This document shows, in pieces, positions 17,201 to 26,443 of a stretch of DNA of 64,000 nucleotides. The notes under the pieces were generated by a model that saw only the letters and a list, made by a program, of their open reading frames with translations, ran no database searches and had not been told where the DNA came from. Every line of letters starts with the position of its first letter. Positions within the stretch are counted from its first letter, which is position 1. A program made the position numbers and the translations under genes. Origin of the DNA: Nostoc sp. UHCC 0702. GTDB lineage: Bacteria; Cyanobacteriota; Cyanobacteriia; Cyanobacteriales; Nostocaceae. The DNA is taken from contig CP071065.1 of NCBI GenBank assembly GCA_017164015.1, forward strand, positions 7,159,501 to 7,223,500. Direction: 5' to 3'.

Positions 17201-18265
17201 ATGTCGCTCTTAAGCCTAAGTATGCAATTTAGCGAGGATGAAATTCTATTCATCAAGTTATGTAAAGGAATTGTGCAGATTTGCGATCGCATCAACCGTG
17301 GTGAGCCAGCTTATCTAGTTGATGACTCACAGCCATTCCCACAGACATTATATGAAGCATTTCAGGCTTTGAGCTTGAAATGGATACTGCGGGATGAACA
17401 AATGCGACATCCGGCAATATTGTGCATGGTGGAGGCAGCCAGAAAGTCAGTGGAGGCGGTCGAGCCAGACTTTTTTGAGTTTGTGGATTTTCCAGAAGAG
17501 CCGTTGATCGAAAATATGACGCACCCATCAGAGGAATGCGAAGCTTGGGCTAGCAGGTACGCACTGAATTTGGAACGAGAACAGAATCAAAGCTACATTC
17601 CAAGGCTAATGGTAGAGATTGAGCGACTTAGCTTACCGCACAGTACCTACACACTTTTCCGTCGATTTCTTGCTGAGAACCCATTTCCTTCGGATTTAAC
17701 AATTGCCTTATTTCGCTCTAATAATCCTGATATCGAGCCAGTTTTAGACCTCTTGATGCAAGCATATCGGGATGCACCACCGCATTCTGAGTTAATGCCA
17801 TTATGTAAGACTTGTGGTGGGTATTTAGATTGTGCTGCACGAGATATCGAAGGCTGTTGTGAACCGTTAGAAGGCCGAGTAGACAGGGCACCGATAGAAG
17901 ATACTGTCATCTGCGTAATTAGACCCTCTCTCATTGAGTTGCGTTTAGCTCGAACTCTCGAAAAAATGGGATTGCAGATAGAACTGTGGCCTGAACTGGA
18001 CAAGGCTGATCTGAAAGTAACACTACCGACTGGAGATATTTGGGCAATTGACGCCAAAGATTGGGGAAGCGCCACCATGTTAGCTAGAGAACTGAATCAA
18101 GATACTATTCCAAATATTGGCCAGTCTCAGTCATTCTTTGTAGTCCCAGATTACCGATGGAAAAATTTAGCATATCAAGCAGCTTTTAAGAGCCGATATC
18201 AGGGAAATTTACCTGTTTTTTCAGAGTCAGAATTAATTAAGCGTATCAAGGGAGTTTTGAAGTGA
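17201..18265 (+). CDS. restriction-endonuclease-like protein of a PIWI-RE system
   Basis: 354 residues. The C-terminal third has a PD-(D/E)xK-like core: D270 in KADLKVTLP, then IWAIDAKDW with D284-A-K286, and a following helix with Q (NIGQSQSFFVVPDYRW). Before it lies a cysteine cluster (C202, C205, C211, C219, C220; LCKTCGGYLDC...GCCEP) that could bind zinc. The N-terminal half is helical and unrecognised. It overlaps the helicase gene by 4 bp (GTGA). The REase-helicase-pPIWI gene order matches the operon described for the pPIWI_RE family. It probably cleaves DNA; specificity unknown. Confidence 0.82.
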   Translation: MSLLSLSMQFSEDEILFIKLCKGIVQICDRINRGEPAYLVDDSQPFPQTLYEAFQALSLKWILRDEQMRHPAILCMVEAARKSVEAVEPDFFEFVDFPEEPLIENMTHPSEECEAWASRYALNLEREQNQSYIPRLMVEIERLSLPHSTYTLFRRFLAENPFPSDLTIALFRSNNPDIEPVLDLLMQAYRDAPPHSELMPLCKTCGGYLDCAARDIEGCCEPLEGRVDRAPIEDTVICVIRPSLIELRLARTLEKMGLQIELWPELDKADLKVTLPTGDIWAIDAKDWGSATMLARELNQDTIPNIGQSQSFFVVPDYRWKNLAYQAAFKSRYQGNLPVFSESELIKRIKGVLK

Positions 18266-21200
18266 GAGATAGAAGTACTTTGAATGAGGCGCTGAAAAAA
18301 CTCATGGGAGGTGAATCGCCACCAATTGAGATGGAATTTTCTGATTTTGCACGCACAGAATTAATGCTTCATGCCCTGCGAACTTATTTACCTGACCAAC
18401 CTATTAGGAAAGCACATTTATTGTTGCAGGGCTACCGAGAGCCAGGTATTACAGATAGTCAATGGGATATTTTGAAGCATCTACGCCATTTAGCACCAGA
18501 ATTCCGCAGTTCAATTAGCTGGGAAATTGCTCTTCGTAGCTATGATGAAGTTGCCAAAAATTCGGCTTCTGGTTGGTTAGGTTTTGACATTGATTACACT
18601 ACAAACACAATTACGCCAACTAGAAAGATGGCGTTGGCTCGGTATGACTTATACGAAAGGCTGCTAACTCAAGAACCATTAAAGTTTCGGCAAAGAAAAT
18701 ACAGACCAGCTCCGGCTGGTGACTACGTGTTCAACATTAACCCACAGCAGACACCTCGTGGAATCAGAATCACACATGAAATTGCAAATATCGGTGTAAA
18801 ACACGCTGCTCAAATTCCTAACATTAATCTTTCTAAGGATCGTCAATTAATCAAAATACCCCTAGCTGATTTGATTAAGAAAGGAACTGAATTGAAACCT
18901 GTTTTAGGATACGATGCAGGGCAAATACTGAATCAGTCAACTTATTGGGATATTCAACAGGATCAAGAAGCTAGAGAGATTTTTATTGATAGAGAAGGTC
19001 ATATTTTAGGCCCGACTGGAAGCGGTAAATCCACCTTAATTGATTGCCTAGTTGCACTCTTAGTAGATAGCAATAAACGGGTTGCTATTGCTACAAATAG
19101 CGTAGGTGAAGTACAGAACTGGCTTGAATTTGCTCAAAAAGTTGGGATTAGGGCAGTTCCGATTATTGGAGAATCGGAACGACACAAGCACCTCAGCCGA
19201 TTAAATCAGGCTGTAATGTTCACTAACAAACAGCAGCCATTCACCCATCCTGGTTTTAAATGGCTGGCACAATCCTGCCCATTGTATAGCTTAGCACAGC
19301 CTCAGATTCAGCAAACATCGAATGGTCAGCGCAACAGACCACCATGCTTCGGTAAGCTACAAAATGTTAATGATCCAAATAAGGTTTACGATTGTCCCCT
19401 GGCTCCTATCTGTCCCAGACATATTAAAGCTACTGAATTAGAAAATGCACAATTAATAGTTGGAACTTTGCAAGGATTTATTCAAAAGAAAGTTTCTCCA
19501 CATAATCTCATTGAAAACATCACTATCCTAGAATATTTAGCCCTAACAACAGATTTGTTCATCATTGATGAAGTTGATCTTGCTCAACCCAAACTAGATG
19601 AGATTTTCTATCCTACAGTACCACTTGCATCTTTCGATGTGTTGCAAGACACTTGGACAAGAAGTGAATCTTATCAACATGTACATGGTCTGATGGAAGG
19701 CGAAGTAGTTGTGTTAGGGAGATACAATGATCCCTACTTGGAACAGTCAGAAGATCAACGACATTTAGCCAACCGAGGAATCGGGGCTTTAATGTATTTG
19801 ATGAGAAATATTACAAACACAATTAAAGGTAAAAGTTCCCGTCAAGAAATTGAGAAACTTTTAAAAGCATATACCCAGGAAGGAAGACTATTTACAGCGT
19901 GGACATTTTTCGATAAATTGGCTGAGCAACTTTCAGGTAAAGCACATGTTGATATTGGTGCGAAGAAAGTCCGAAAACAAACTCTATCGAAATATGAGCG
20001 TAACTGCGATCGCTACCGTGAAATTTTCAAGCGAATACAGGATAATCCTGTTAGTCCTGACACCATTGGTCTTAACGCTACTGACACAGTAATTGCAGAA
20101 CGTTTAGCACTCGTTTCTGGAGCATTATTAGCAGGAGATTTGCTCAGTACAGTACCCCATCCTAACTGCAAAAAGTTTATTCAAACAACACGATGGGATA
20201 TTAAATTTGAACAACTAGAATCTGATGTCGAGCGCTTCATAGACAACCTGGCAAAATTGCTGCAACTAGCTATTTATGCAGCACATGTATTAGGTGCATT
20301 AGGTAAGCACGTATCTGCTAGAGGTTACGCTAGCGTTGACTTGGAATCTACCTTACCCATGACTCCTCCAAGTGACTTTGAAAGCTTGCTACCTAATTCT
20401 CCAGTTGGTTCTGTAACTAGTGCTCAATTCCTTAACAAACAACTTAGGATATTTCGCGGGATTGCCTTGGGTAGGTCACTTCTAAGCCGATGGAATTCTA
20501 TCTTCAGCATAGACGGGCTAACTCCAGCAAATTTGTTAGTTACATCTGCAACTAGTTACTCAGGAGAGAGCGAACAATCATACCCTTTTCATGTGCAATT
20601 AAAGCCAACCTTGTTAATAGAACCACCTCTCGATAAGTCTAAAGCGGTAGCGCATGAGAGTGAATTCTTTTATTGTCCGGTTGTAGATGATGCAGGGTAT
20701 CCTGTGTTTATCTCCGGTAGTCAAGGAGATGATCGGCAAGAGAACATTAGCCGAATGATTTCAGGACTCTGCCGTAAAAGTAAGCAAGGTCAGCCACTAC
20801 TTGACCAATTTCAAGATTATTTGACTGCAAACGTTGGTAGCGATCGCAAAAATTTGCTGATCGTGACAAATAGCTATGCAGAAGCTAAGGCGTTCTACAA
20901 TTCTCTCAAAAATCCCTATCTTGATAGGGCATCTTACGTTGTTCAGGATGGTCGATGGGTTTCAGACGATCAGGTTTCACGGTCTAAGCTCACAGAGTTT
21001 CCAGGTCGTGGTAAAGAATTTTTGATTGCCCCAATGGGAGCCATATCTCGTGCTGTTAACATGATGCATCCCTTGACTGGAGAGCCGTACTTTGGCGGTA
21101 TGATGATTGTCGTTAGGCAGCACCCCAGCCCAGACGATAATCAAACAGTTATCAGTGGGGTTAACAAGGAAACGATAGATATTATCGATCAACGAGCTGT

Positions 21201-21597
21201 TGAGGTTGTTCAAAGACATGCTCGACATGCACGAGACATCTTTCTGAAAGTCCCGCAAATTTTTTCTCAATTACCTGATAAAATCGCTAAAATTGCGCTC
21301 AAAACGCCCCTGATCTGGACACTAACGGTTAATTTAACTCAATTAATCGGACGTAGCACTCGTGGTGGTCGCAAAACAGTTGTCTGGTTTGTAGATGCCG
21401 CGTTTATGCCAGAAACCGCAAAGGGAAATTCGTCTGGTGACTCGGAGCAAAACTCTATTTTGCTGGCTGCCCGCAAGCTCTTGGGCAGCGCCATCAATAA
21501 AGGTGGTGTCTCTGGACGGCTGATCAAAACCCTGTATGGGCCAGTTTATTACCCGCTAACTCGATTAACCCATTTCATTCACGGAGTGAAACTTTGA
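18262..21597 (+). CDS. DinG-like superfamily 2 helicase of a PIWI-RE system
   Basis: 1111 residues from a GTG start with GGGAG seven bases upstream. Walker A GPTGSGKST at 250-258, Walker B LFIIDEVD with D436/E437, and motif VI QLIGRSTR at 1027-1034. Between Walker A and B lie four cysteines, C339, C362, C378 and C384, at the place where DinG/XPD helicases hold a 4Fe-4S cluster. The N-terminal 230 residues are family-specific. It presumably unwinds DNA or R-loops for the nuclease and PIWI partners. It overlaps both neighbours by 4 bp. Confidence 0.86.
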   Translation: MRDRSTLNEALKKLMGGESPPIEMEFSDFARTELMLHALRTYLPDQPIRKAHLLLQGYREPGITDSQWDILKHLRHLAPEFRSSISWEIALRSYDEVAKNSASGWLGFDIDYTTNTITPTRKMALARYDLYERLLTQEPLKFRQRKYRPAPAGDYVFNINPQQTPRGIRITHEIANIGVKHAAQIPNINLSKDRQLIKIPLADLIKKGTELKPVLGYDAGQILNQSTYWDIQQDQEAREIFIDREGHILGPTGSGKSTLIDCLVALLVDSNKRVAIATNSVGEVQNWLEFAQKVGIRAVPIIGESERHKHLSRLNQAVMFTNKQQPFTHPGFKWLAQSCPLYSLAQPQIQQTSNGQRNRPPCFGKLQNVNDPNKVYDCPLAPICPRHIKATELENAQLIVGTLQGFIQKKVSPHNLIENITILEYLALTTDLFIIDEVDLAQPKLDEIFYPTVPLASFDVLQDTWTRSESYQHVHGLMEGEVVVLGRYNDPYLEQSEDQRHLANRGIGALMYLMRNITNTIKGKSSRQEIEKLLKAYTQEGRLFTAWTFFDKLAEQLSGKAHVDIGAKKVRKQTLSKYERNCDRYREIFKRIQDNPVSPDTIGLNATDTVIAERLALVSGALLAGDLLSTVPHPNCKKFIQTTRWDIKFEQLESDVERFIDNLAKLLQLAIYAAHVLGALGKHVSARGYASVDLESTLPMTPPSDFESLLPNSPVGSVTSAQFLNKQLRIFRGIALGRSLLSRWNSIFSIDGLTPANLLVTSATSYSGESEQSYPFHVQLKPTLLIEPPLDKSKAVAHESEFFYCPVVDDAGYPVFISGSQGDDRQENISRMISGLCRKSKQGQPLLDQFQDYLTANVGSDRKNLLIVTNSYAEAKAFYNSLKNPYLDRASYVVQDGRWVSDDQVSRSKLTEFPGRGKEFLIAPMGAISRAVNMMHPLTGEPYFGGMMIVVRQHPSPDDNQTVISGVNKETIDIIDQRAVEVVQRHARHARDIFLKVPQIFSQLPDKIAKIALKTPLIWTLTVNLTQLIGRSTRGGRKTVVWFVDAAFMPETAKGNSSGDSEQNSILLAARKLLGSAINKGGVSGRLIKTLYGPVYYPLTRLTHFIHGVKL

Positions 21598-24158
21598 GTA
21601 TTAATTACTATCAGCCCATCTACCTTGAGTACAACGAGAAACTGGTCAAGGATATTACTGGCTTTGTGATGCTTTTTCCCAATCTGAAAAAATTTAATAC
21701 CCATTATGGAAAACCTGAAGAAAACGCTCCAACTACTCCATTACTTAATACGATCCGATTATTGCTGCCACAAATCCGCGTCATCAACAGTCTAACGGTT
21801 GATAATGAACCAAATCCAGCTGCTTTTTTAGCTTATGAAAAAGTTGACCCAGAAATTTTAGCCCTGATATTCAAGATATGGGTTGAGGTCTGCTATCCAG
21901 AATCAGAACATAAAGTCTTAAAACCATATTGCAGTGCTGATCAATTTCATTGGACTGAGGCTACGCCCAATCATATCGAATTTTGGGCACCTTCTTGGGC
22001 GATCGCGTGGGAACTTAGCAAGCACGAGTATCAATTAGGAGAAAATTCATTCAAGTTTTTATTTGGCCCAGGTACAAGGGGAAATACCGTTGAACTTGTA
22101 TCTTGGCCGCCGTTTCAAAATACATACGGTCATCGAGCATCTGTTGCGCTTGTTATATCGACTCAAAGTGACATTGACCCTAAGAAAATTAACCTTCACT
22201 TTCAAATGAAGCGTTGGATAGTCAAACAAGGAAATGACTCAGATATTAGGCTACAGAAAGGTACAACAAAGTGTTACATTCGCCGATTACGCTCTTGGCT
22301 AGGAGATTACAACCTACTAGATCCGAATGCATTCACTGTTCTGGAAGCAAATTATCGTCGGGAAGAAACTGAGTATGTTCCCCAATGGAAAAACCGACAG
22401 GTCAGCCAAATTTTAGAACGTTTATCAGTGCAAATTCCAAGCATTACGGATTTCTTGGCAAACCCATTAAATTTTCTTGAAACAAATCAGACAGATATTC
22501 TGGTTCCGGCGCGAGTCTACCAAAAGGCGGGGTGGGGAACAGGATTTCCCTTTGAGGATGTGAAAACATTACTTAAACAAATCAAAGATATATTACCACC
22601 TAGCGTGGTAATTTCTGCTCCTTGGCAAAAGATAACTGTTAATAGAGACTTGAAAAAATCGATTAAACAGCGATTTCAAGACACGCCAATTGTTTCCAAA
22701 CCCTCCAAGGACAAAAAGGACAAACTTCCCAAAATTACAAAAGAATTACAGGTATTCTTAGCTGAACGAGCAAATAACTTAACTATTCAAGTACGCTACC
22801 GCACAGAAGAAGTAAAAGAAGCTCTTGCATTGGTTGCTAAGCACTATTTTGGAGACAGCCTCAATTTAGAGTTTTATACATCTGAAGGCTTAGCTGATCC
22901 TTTAGGAGAGATGGAAAGAAACGGTCGAACAGTTGTCAATGATCGTCATATTCATCAATTTGGACAGCATAATAAATCTGAACATCCAACGCCAATGATC
23001 GTAGAAATCCTATCTCCAGATCATCCTAGATACCGTGGTAATCAAGATCCAAAACCTTATTTAAAATCTATTTTACCTAAATATAATTTTATTCCTCAAT
23101 GCATCTTATCCGCAGAAATTGGTACTGATGATGAAACAGGAAAAAGTAAGATAGATGAAGATTTGCAACAGAGTCTTTATAATCGTGTTCTTGCCGCAAT
23201 TTTGGATGCTATTCTGCCATTCGATTTAAATTACCCTTTATCAACTCCTGACGATAACACTGTCTATGCTGGTTTATACATAATTCGGCGAAATGATAAA
23301 ACAGCAAATCAAAGTTTCAAGGAACCAGTTTTAGTAGCAATTTATAAAAATGAAGTCAGTGTTTTATTGCCTCAAAGAGATCTAAATTTCAGAACTATGC
23401 CCGATACGATTTGCCTATTAGCACAGTCGAGAACATCTCAGGTTAATTGCGATCAAGTCATCAATAATATGCTGACCACATTGAGCCAGACATACTCTGC
23501 TGTTGACGATATATATTTATTTGTTCACGGTCAAAATGCTCGTCAATATTGGACTTGGTTACAAGACAGCAAGTTCGAGCGGGATAAACCACCGACAAAC
23601 AAAATCCACATTGTCCGTATACGTGACAGTATGAACAATGAAGTCCCGCAAGGATATGGACTTGCTACCAAGGAGGAAACCTTCCAAAAAGGTACAGCCT
23701 CCTTTACACAAGGAATTTTTATTCCTCAAAACTGCAATCTCAATACAACTGAGTTTACTCAAACTGTCCTAAGCGTTGCTGAAAAGTCTGAAACTAACCA
23801 ATTGGCTAAACAAATGAGTCGTTATCAAGCCTGGATATCTAGGGGATACGAAAAAGAAGCTAACGAAGATGGAAAATTAATCAGTAAACGTGATTCCAAA
23901 ACAGGAAAATGCATTATCAAAAACATTACTCACAATCCATCTCCAAAAAAAGATTGGAAAGCTCCGCAACCACGCTCTCACAATATCTTAGCAACGCCAT
24001 CACCCAAGAAATTTAAACTTCATCATGTAATTACGCACTATCTCAGATCTCGGCATTGGTGGACTTCTGCTGAATGTGAGTACCCTTTACCCCTCTCATT
24101 AGCTAAAAAGCACAAGGAGTGGTGTTTTAACGATGCCGAGCCAGAAAATTTAGAATAA
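21594..24158 (+). CDS. pPIWI_RE family protein (PIWI/Argonaute-like)
   Basis: 854 residues from a TTG start overlapping the helicase stop (TTGA), with GGAG upstream. The N-terminal part (about 1-370) is a family-specific domain with tryptophan-rich blocks such as HIEFWAPSWAIAWELS. The middle (about 400-530) is the likely MID region. The C-terminal RNase H-like domain has VDDIYLFVHGQNARQYWTWLQD with the conserved Arg (R650), and ends with RHWWTSAECEYPLPLSLAKKHKEWCF, carrying the conserved Glu (E829) that with the Arg gives the family its name. The family is proposed to use nucleic-acid guides against invasive DNA or RNA. Nuclease competence here is uncertain, because H645 stands where an acidic residue might be expected. 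Confidence 0.85.
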   Translation: MSINYYQPIYLEYNEKLVKDITGFVMLFPNLKKFNTHYGKPEENAPTTPLLNTIRLLLPQIRVINSLTVDNEPNPAAFLAYEKVDPEILALIFKIWVEVCYPESEHKVLKPYCSADQFHWTEATPNHIEFWAPSWAIAWELSKHEYQLGENSFKFLFGPGTRGNTVELVSWPPFQNTYGHRASVALVISTQSDIDPKKINLHFQMKRWIVKQGNDSDIRLQKGTTKCYIRRLRSWLGDYNLLDPNAFTVLEANYRREETEYVPQWKNRQVSQILERLSVQIPSITDFLANPLNFLETNQTDILVPARVYQKAGWGTGFPFEDVKTLLKQIKDILPPSVVISAPWQKITVNRDLKKSIKQRFQDTPIVSKPSKDKKDKLPKITKELQVFLAERANNLTIQVRYRTEEVKEALALVAKHYFGDSLNLEFYTSEGLADPLGEMERNGRTVVNDRHIHQFGQHNKSEHPTPMIVEILSPDHPRYRGNQDPKPYLKSILPKYNFIPQCILSAEIGTDDETGKSKIDEDLQQSLYNRVLAAILDAILPFDLNYPLSTPDDNTVYAGLYIIRRNDKTANQSFKEPVLVAIYKNEVSVLLPQRDLNFRTMPDTICLLAQSRTSQVNCDQVINNMLTTLSQTYSAVDDIYLFVHGQNARQYWTWLQDSKFERDKPPTNKIHIVRIRDSMNNEVPQGYGLATKEETFQKGTASFTQGIFIPQNCNLNTTEFTQTVLSVAEKSETNQLAKQMSRYQAWISRGYEKEANEDGKLISKRDSKTGKCIIKNITHNPSPKKDWKAPQPRSHNILATPSPKKFKLHHVITHYLRSRHWWTSAECEYPLPLSLAKKHKEWCFNDAEPENLE

Positions 24159-24380
24159 TTTTTTTCAAAAGATTCAGCGATCGCTAAAAATGAACTGTAG
24201 GCATTCAACATCAACATAATAAATACAAGCTTAATATTTCGTAACAAATTGGCTGTAACAATTAACATAATTAGCTATTTATTACCAAATGTTAAACTCA
24301 AGTTTACAAAAATATTGGTACAACAACCTGATGTAAGATCCTGAAGATAGGAAAAGGCGATTAACAGAGTTTGAATTGAA

Positions 24381-25376
24381 ATGGCACAGGATCGGAAGTC
24401 AACGGTTGTAATCACAGGTGCCTCCTCTGGGGTAGGTTTGTACGCTGCGAAAGCGTTTGCTGACAGAGGATGGCATGTAGTCATGGCTTGTCGGGATTTG
24501 GCAAAGGCACAAAAAGTTGCCCAAGATGTGGGAATACCCCAGAACAGCTATACCATCATGCTTATTGACCTTGGTTCCTTGGACAGCGTGCGACGGTTTG
24601 TAAATAACTTCAGGGCCACTGGTAAATCCTTGGATGCATTGGTCTGCAACGCTGCAATTTATATGCCTTTAATCAAAGAGCCATTACGCAGCCCAGAAGG
24701 TTACGAGTTAACCATGACCACTAATCACCTTGGTCATTTCCTTTTGTGCAATTTGATGCTTGAGGATTTGAAAAATTCTCCTGCTGCGGATCGGCGACTC
24801 GTGATTTTGGGAACTGTCACCCATAACCCAGACGAACTAGGTGGTAAGATTCCACCGCGTCCAGACTTGGGCGATTTAGAAGGTTTTGCAGCCGGCTTTA
24901 AACCACCGATTTCGATGATTGACGGTAAGAAGTTTGAACCCGTCAAAGCTTATAAAGATAGTAAAGTCTGCAACGTGCTGACCATGCGCGAACTGCATCG
25001 CCGCTATCATGAATCAACTGGCATTACCTTCACTTCTCTGTATCCGGGATGTGTAGCAGAAACACCTTTATTCCGCAACCACTATCCACTGTTCCAGAAA
25101 CTCTTCCCCTTATTCCAAAAGTACATCACTGGGGGATACGTATCTCAAGAACTAGCAGGAGAAAGAGTTGCAGCAGTAGTTATCGATTCTGAGTACAAGC
25201 AATCTGGGGCTTATTGGAGTTGGGGAAATCGCCAGAAAAAAGATGGTAAATCCTTCGTACAAAAAGTTTCTCCCCAAGCCCGTGATGATGATAAAGCTGA
25301 GCGTTTGTGGGATTTGAGTGAAGAGTTGGTTGGACTTGCGTCACAGAACACTGAAAAACTGTTGACTGTTGACTGA
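24381..25376 (+). CDS. por: light-dependent protochlorophyllide oxidoreductase
   Basis: 331 residues, a short-chain dehydrogenase with TGASSGVG (12-19), NAA (90-92) and the catalytic Y191-K-D-S-K195. LPOR-specific features are the extended loop GFAAGFKPPISMIDGKKFEPVKAYKDSKVCN, and the C-terminal ELAGERVAAVV, SGAYWSWGNRQKK and KAERLWDLSEELVGL. It reduces protochlorophyllide to chlorophyllide with NADPH in light at the thylakoid or plasma membrane. It starts 220 bp after the PIWI-RE operon and is a separate transcription unit. Confidence 0.97.
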   Translation: MAQDRKSTVVITGASSGVGLYAAKAFADRGWHVVMACRDLAKAQKVAQDVGIPQNSYTIMLIDLGSLDSVRRFVNNFRATGKSLDALVCNAAIYMPLIKEPLRSPEGYELTMTTNHLGHFLLCNLMLEDLKNSPAADRRLVILGTVTHNPDELGGKIPPRPDLGDLEGFAAGFKPPISMIDGKKFEPVKAYKDSKVCNVLTMRELHRRYHESTGITFTSLYPGCVAETPLFRNHYPLFQKLFPLFQKYITGGYVSQELAGERVAAVVIDSEYKQSGAYWSWGNRQKKDGKSFVQKVSPQARDDDKAERLWDLSEELVGLASQNTEKLLTVD

Positions 25377-25435
25377 TGACTGTTGACTATTGACTTGACT
25401 CCTAATGCAGACAGATGTATGATTATTATCGAATA

Positions 25436-25595
25436 GAAGGGGAGTAGCTACTGGCAGAAAATATCAAAGCCAGTTAACCTGAATCAACATGCTGGCGATA
25501 AGCCTGGTTCAGGTAACAAATAATAAATATTTGGCAGCGAGACCTTCACTGAGTTCACACAAATGTGTGGAGCTTAGTGAGGTCTTTTGGTTCTC
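25436..25595 (+). promoter_or_regulatory. probable yybP-ykoY (manganese) riboswitch
   Basis: The leader of the GDT1-family gene opens with AAGGGGAGTAGC, pairs CTGGC with GCCAG, and has the stem ACCTGAA/TTCAGGT. It ends with GGCAGCGAGACCTT and a long hairpin (GACCTTCACTGAG/CTTAGTGAGGTC) followed by TTTTGG. The GGGGAGTAG and GCGAGACCTT...AGGTCTTTT blocks are what I recall of the yybP-ykoY motif. That riboswitch senses Mn2+ and precedes exporters of this kind. Confidence 0.72.
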
Positions 25596-25615
25596 ATTGA
25601 GCTTCACATCAGTAG

Positions 25616-26257
25616 ATGATTCTTCAGGAGCTTGAGAGAGTGCTAACGGCTTTTACCGCAGGTTTACTACTAATTACAGTTTCAGAATTAGGTGATAAAA
25701 CATTTTTTATCGCTGTGATTTTAGCGATGCATCACTCCCGACGGTTGGTGTTCACCGGTGTGATCGCCGCTTTAGCTGCAATGACGATACTTTCGGTGAT
25801 ATTGGGACAAACAGTGTCTTTGTTGCCAAAAATTTATATTTACTATGCCGAAATAGTTTTGTTTATTGCCTTTGGTATCAAGCTGTTGTACCAAGCTAGG
25901 AAGATGCCAGCTGCTTGTGATACAGAAGTTGTAGAAGAGGCAGAAGCAGCAGTCAAACAGGCAGATTTGCAACTACCAAAGCGAAAAAGCCACTGGGCAA
26001 TTTTAACAGAAGCCTTTGTTTTGACATTTATGGCCGAGTGGGGCGATCGCACACAAATTGCTACCATTGCCCTAGCAGCAGGAAATAATCCCATTGGTGT
26101 CACCACAGGTGCAATTTTAGGACATGCCATTTGTGCTGCGATCGCTGTTATCGGTGGCAAAATGATTGCTGGGCGCATTTCTGAACGTCAACTCACCTTC
26201 ATTGGTGGATGCCTATTTCTGATTTTTGGTGTAGTTGCGGCTATGGAAGGAGCGTGA
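25616..26257 (+). CDS. GDT1/TMEM165 (UPF0016) family cation exporter, probably Mn2+
   Basis: 213 residues with two copies of the family signature: ELGDKT at 24-29 and EWGDRT at 141-146, each in a hydrophobic helix. About six transmembrane helices are split by a cytoplasmic acidic loop (residues 98-125). Cyanobacterial members (Mnx in Synechocystis) export Mn2+ from cytosol to thylakoid lumen or periplasm. The upstream riboswitch-like leader supports manganese as substrate. The 3' end runs directly into GGGGAGATG-type repeats. Confidence 0.9.
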   Translation: MILQELERVLTAFTAGLLLITVSELGDKTFFIAVILAMHHSRRLVFTGVIAALAAMTILSVILGQTVSLLPKIYIYYAEIVLFIAFGIKLLYQARKMPAACDTEVVEEAEAAVKQADLQLPKRKSHWAILTEAFVLTFMAEWGDRTQIATIALAAGNNPIGVTTGAILGHAICAAIAVIGGKMIAGRISERQLTFIGGCLFLIFGVVAAMEGA

Positions 26258-26440
26258 GGGAGATGGGGGGGATGGGGGGATGGGGGAGATGAGGGAGATG
26301 GGGAGATGGGGAGATGAGGGAGATGAGGGGGATGAGGGAGATGAGGGGGATGAGGAGAAAATTTGTTGTAAATTCTCCCCTGCACCCCTGCACCCCTGCA
26401 CCCCTGCACCCCTGCACCCCCGCACCCCCGCACCCCCGCA
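26258..26440. repeat. low-complexity repeats between convergent genes
   Basis: GATGGGGGA/GATGAGGGA units followed by GCACCCCT heptamer-like units. Several overlapping frames across it are artefacts. Confidence 0.8.
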
Positions 26441-26443
26441 CCC

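Noticed and set aside
17647..18078. 143-codon minus-strand frame inside the REase gene
   Set aside because: Antisense shadow; the plus-strand frame has nuclease and cysteine motifs and operon overlaps.
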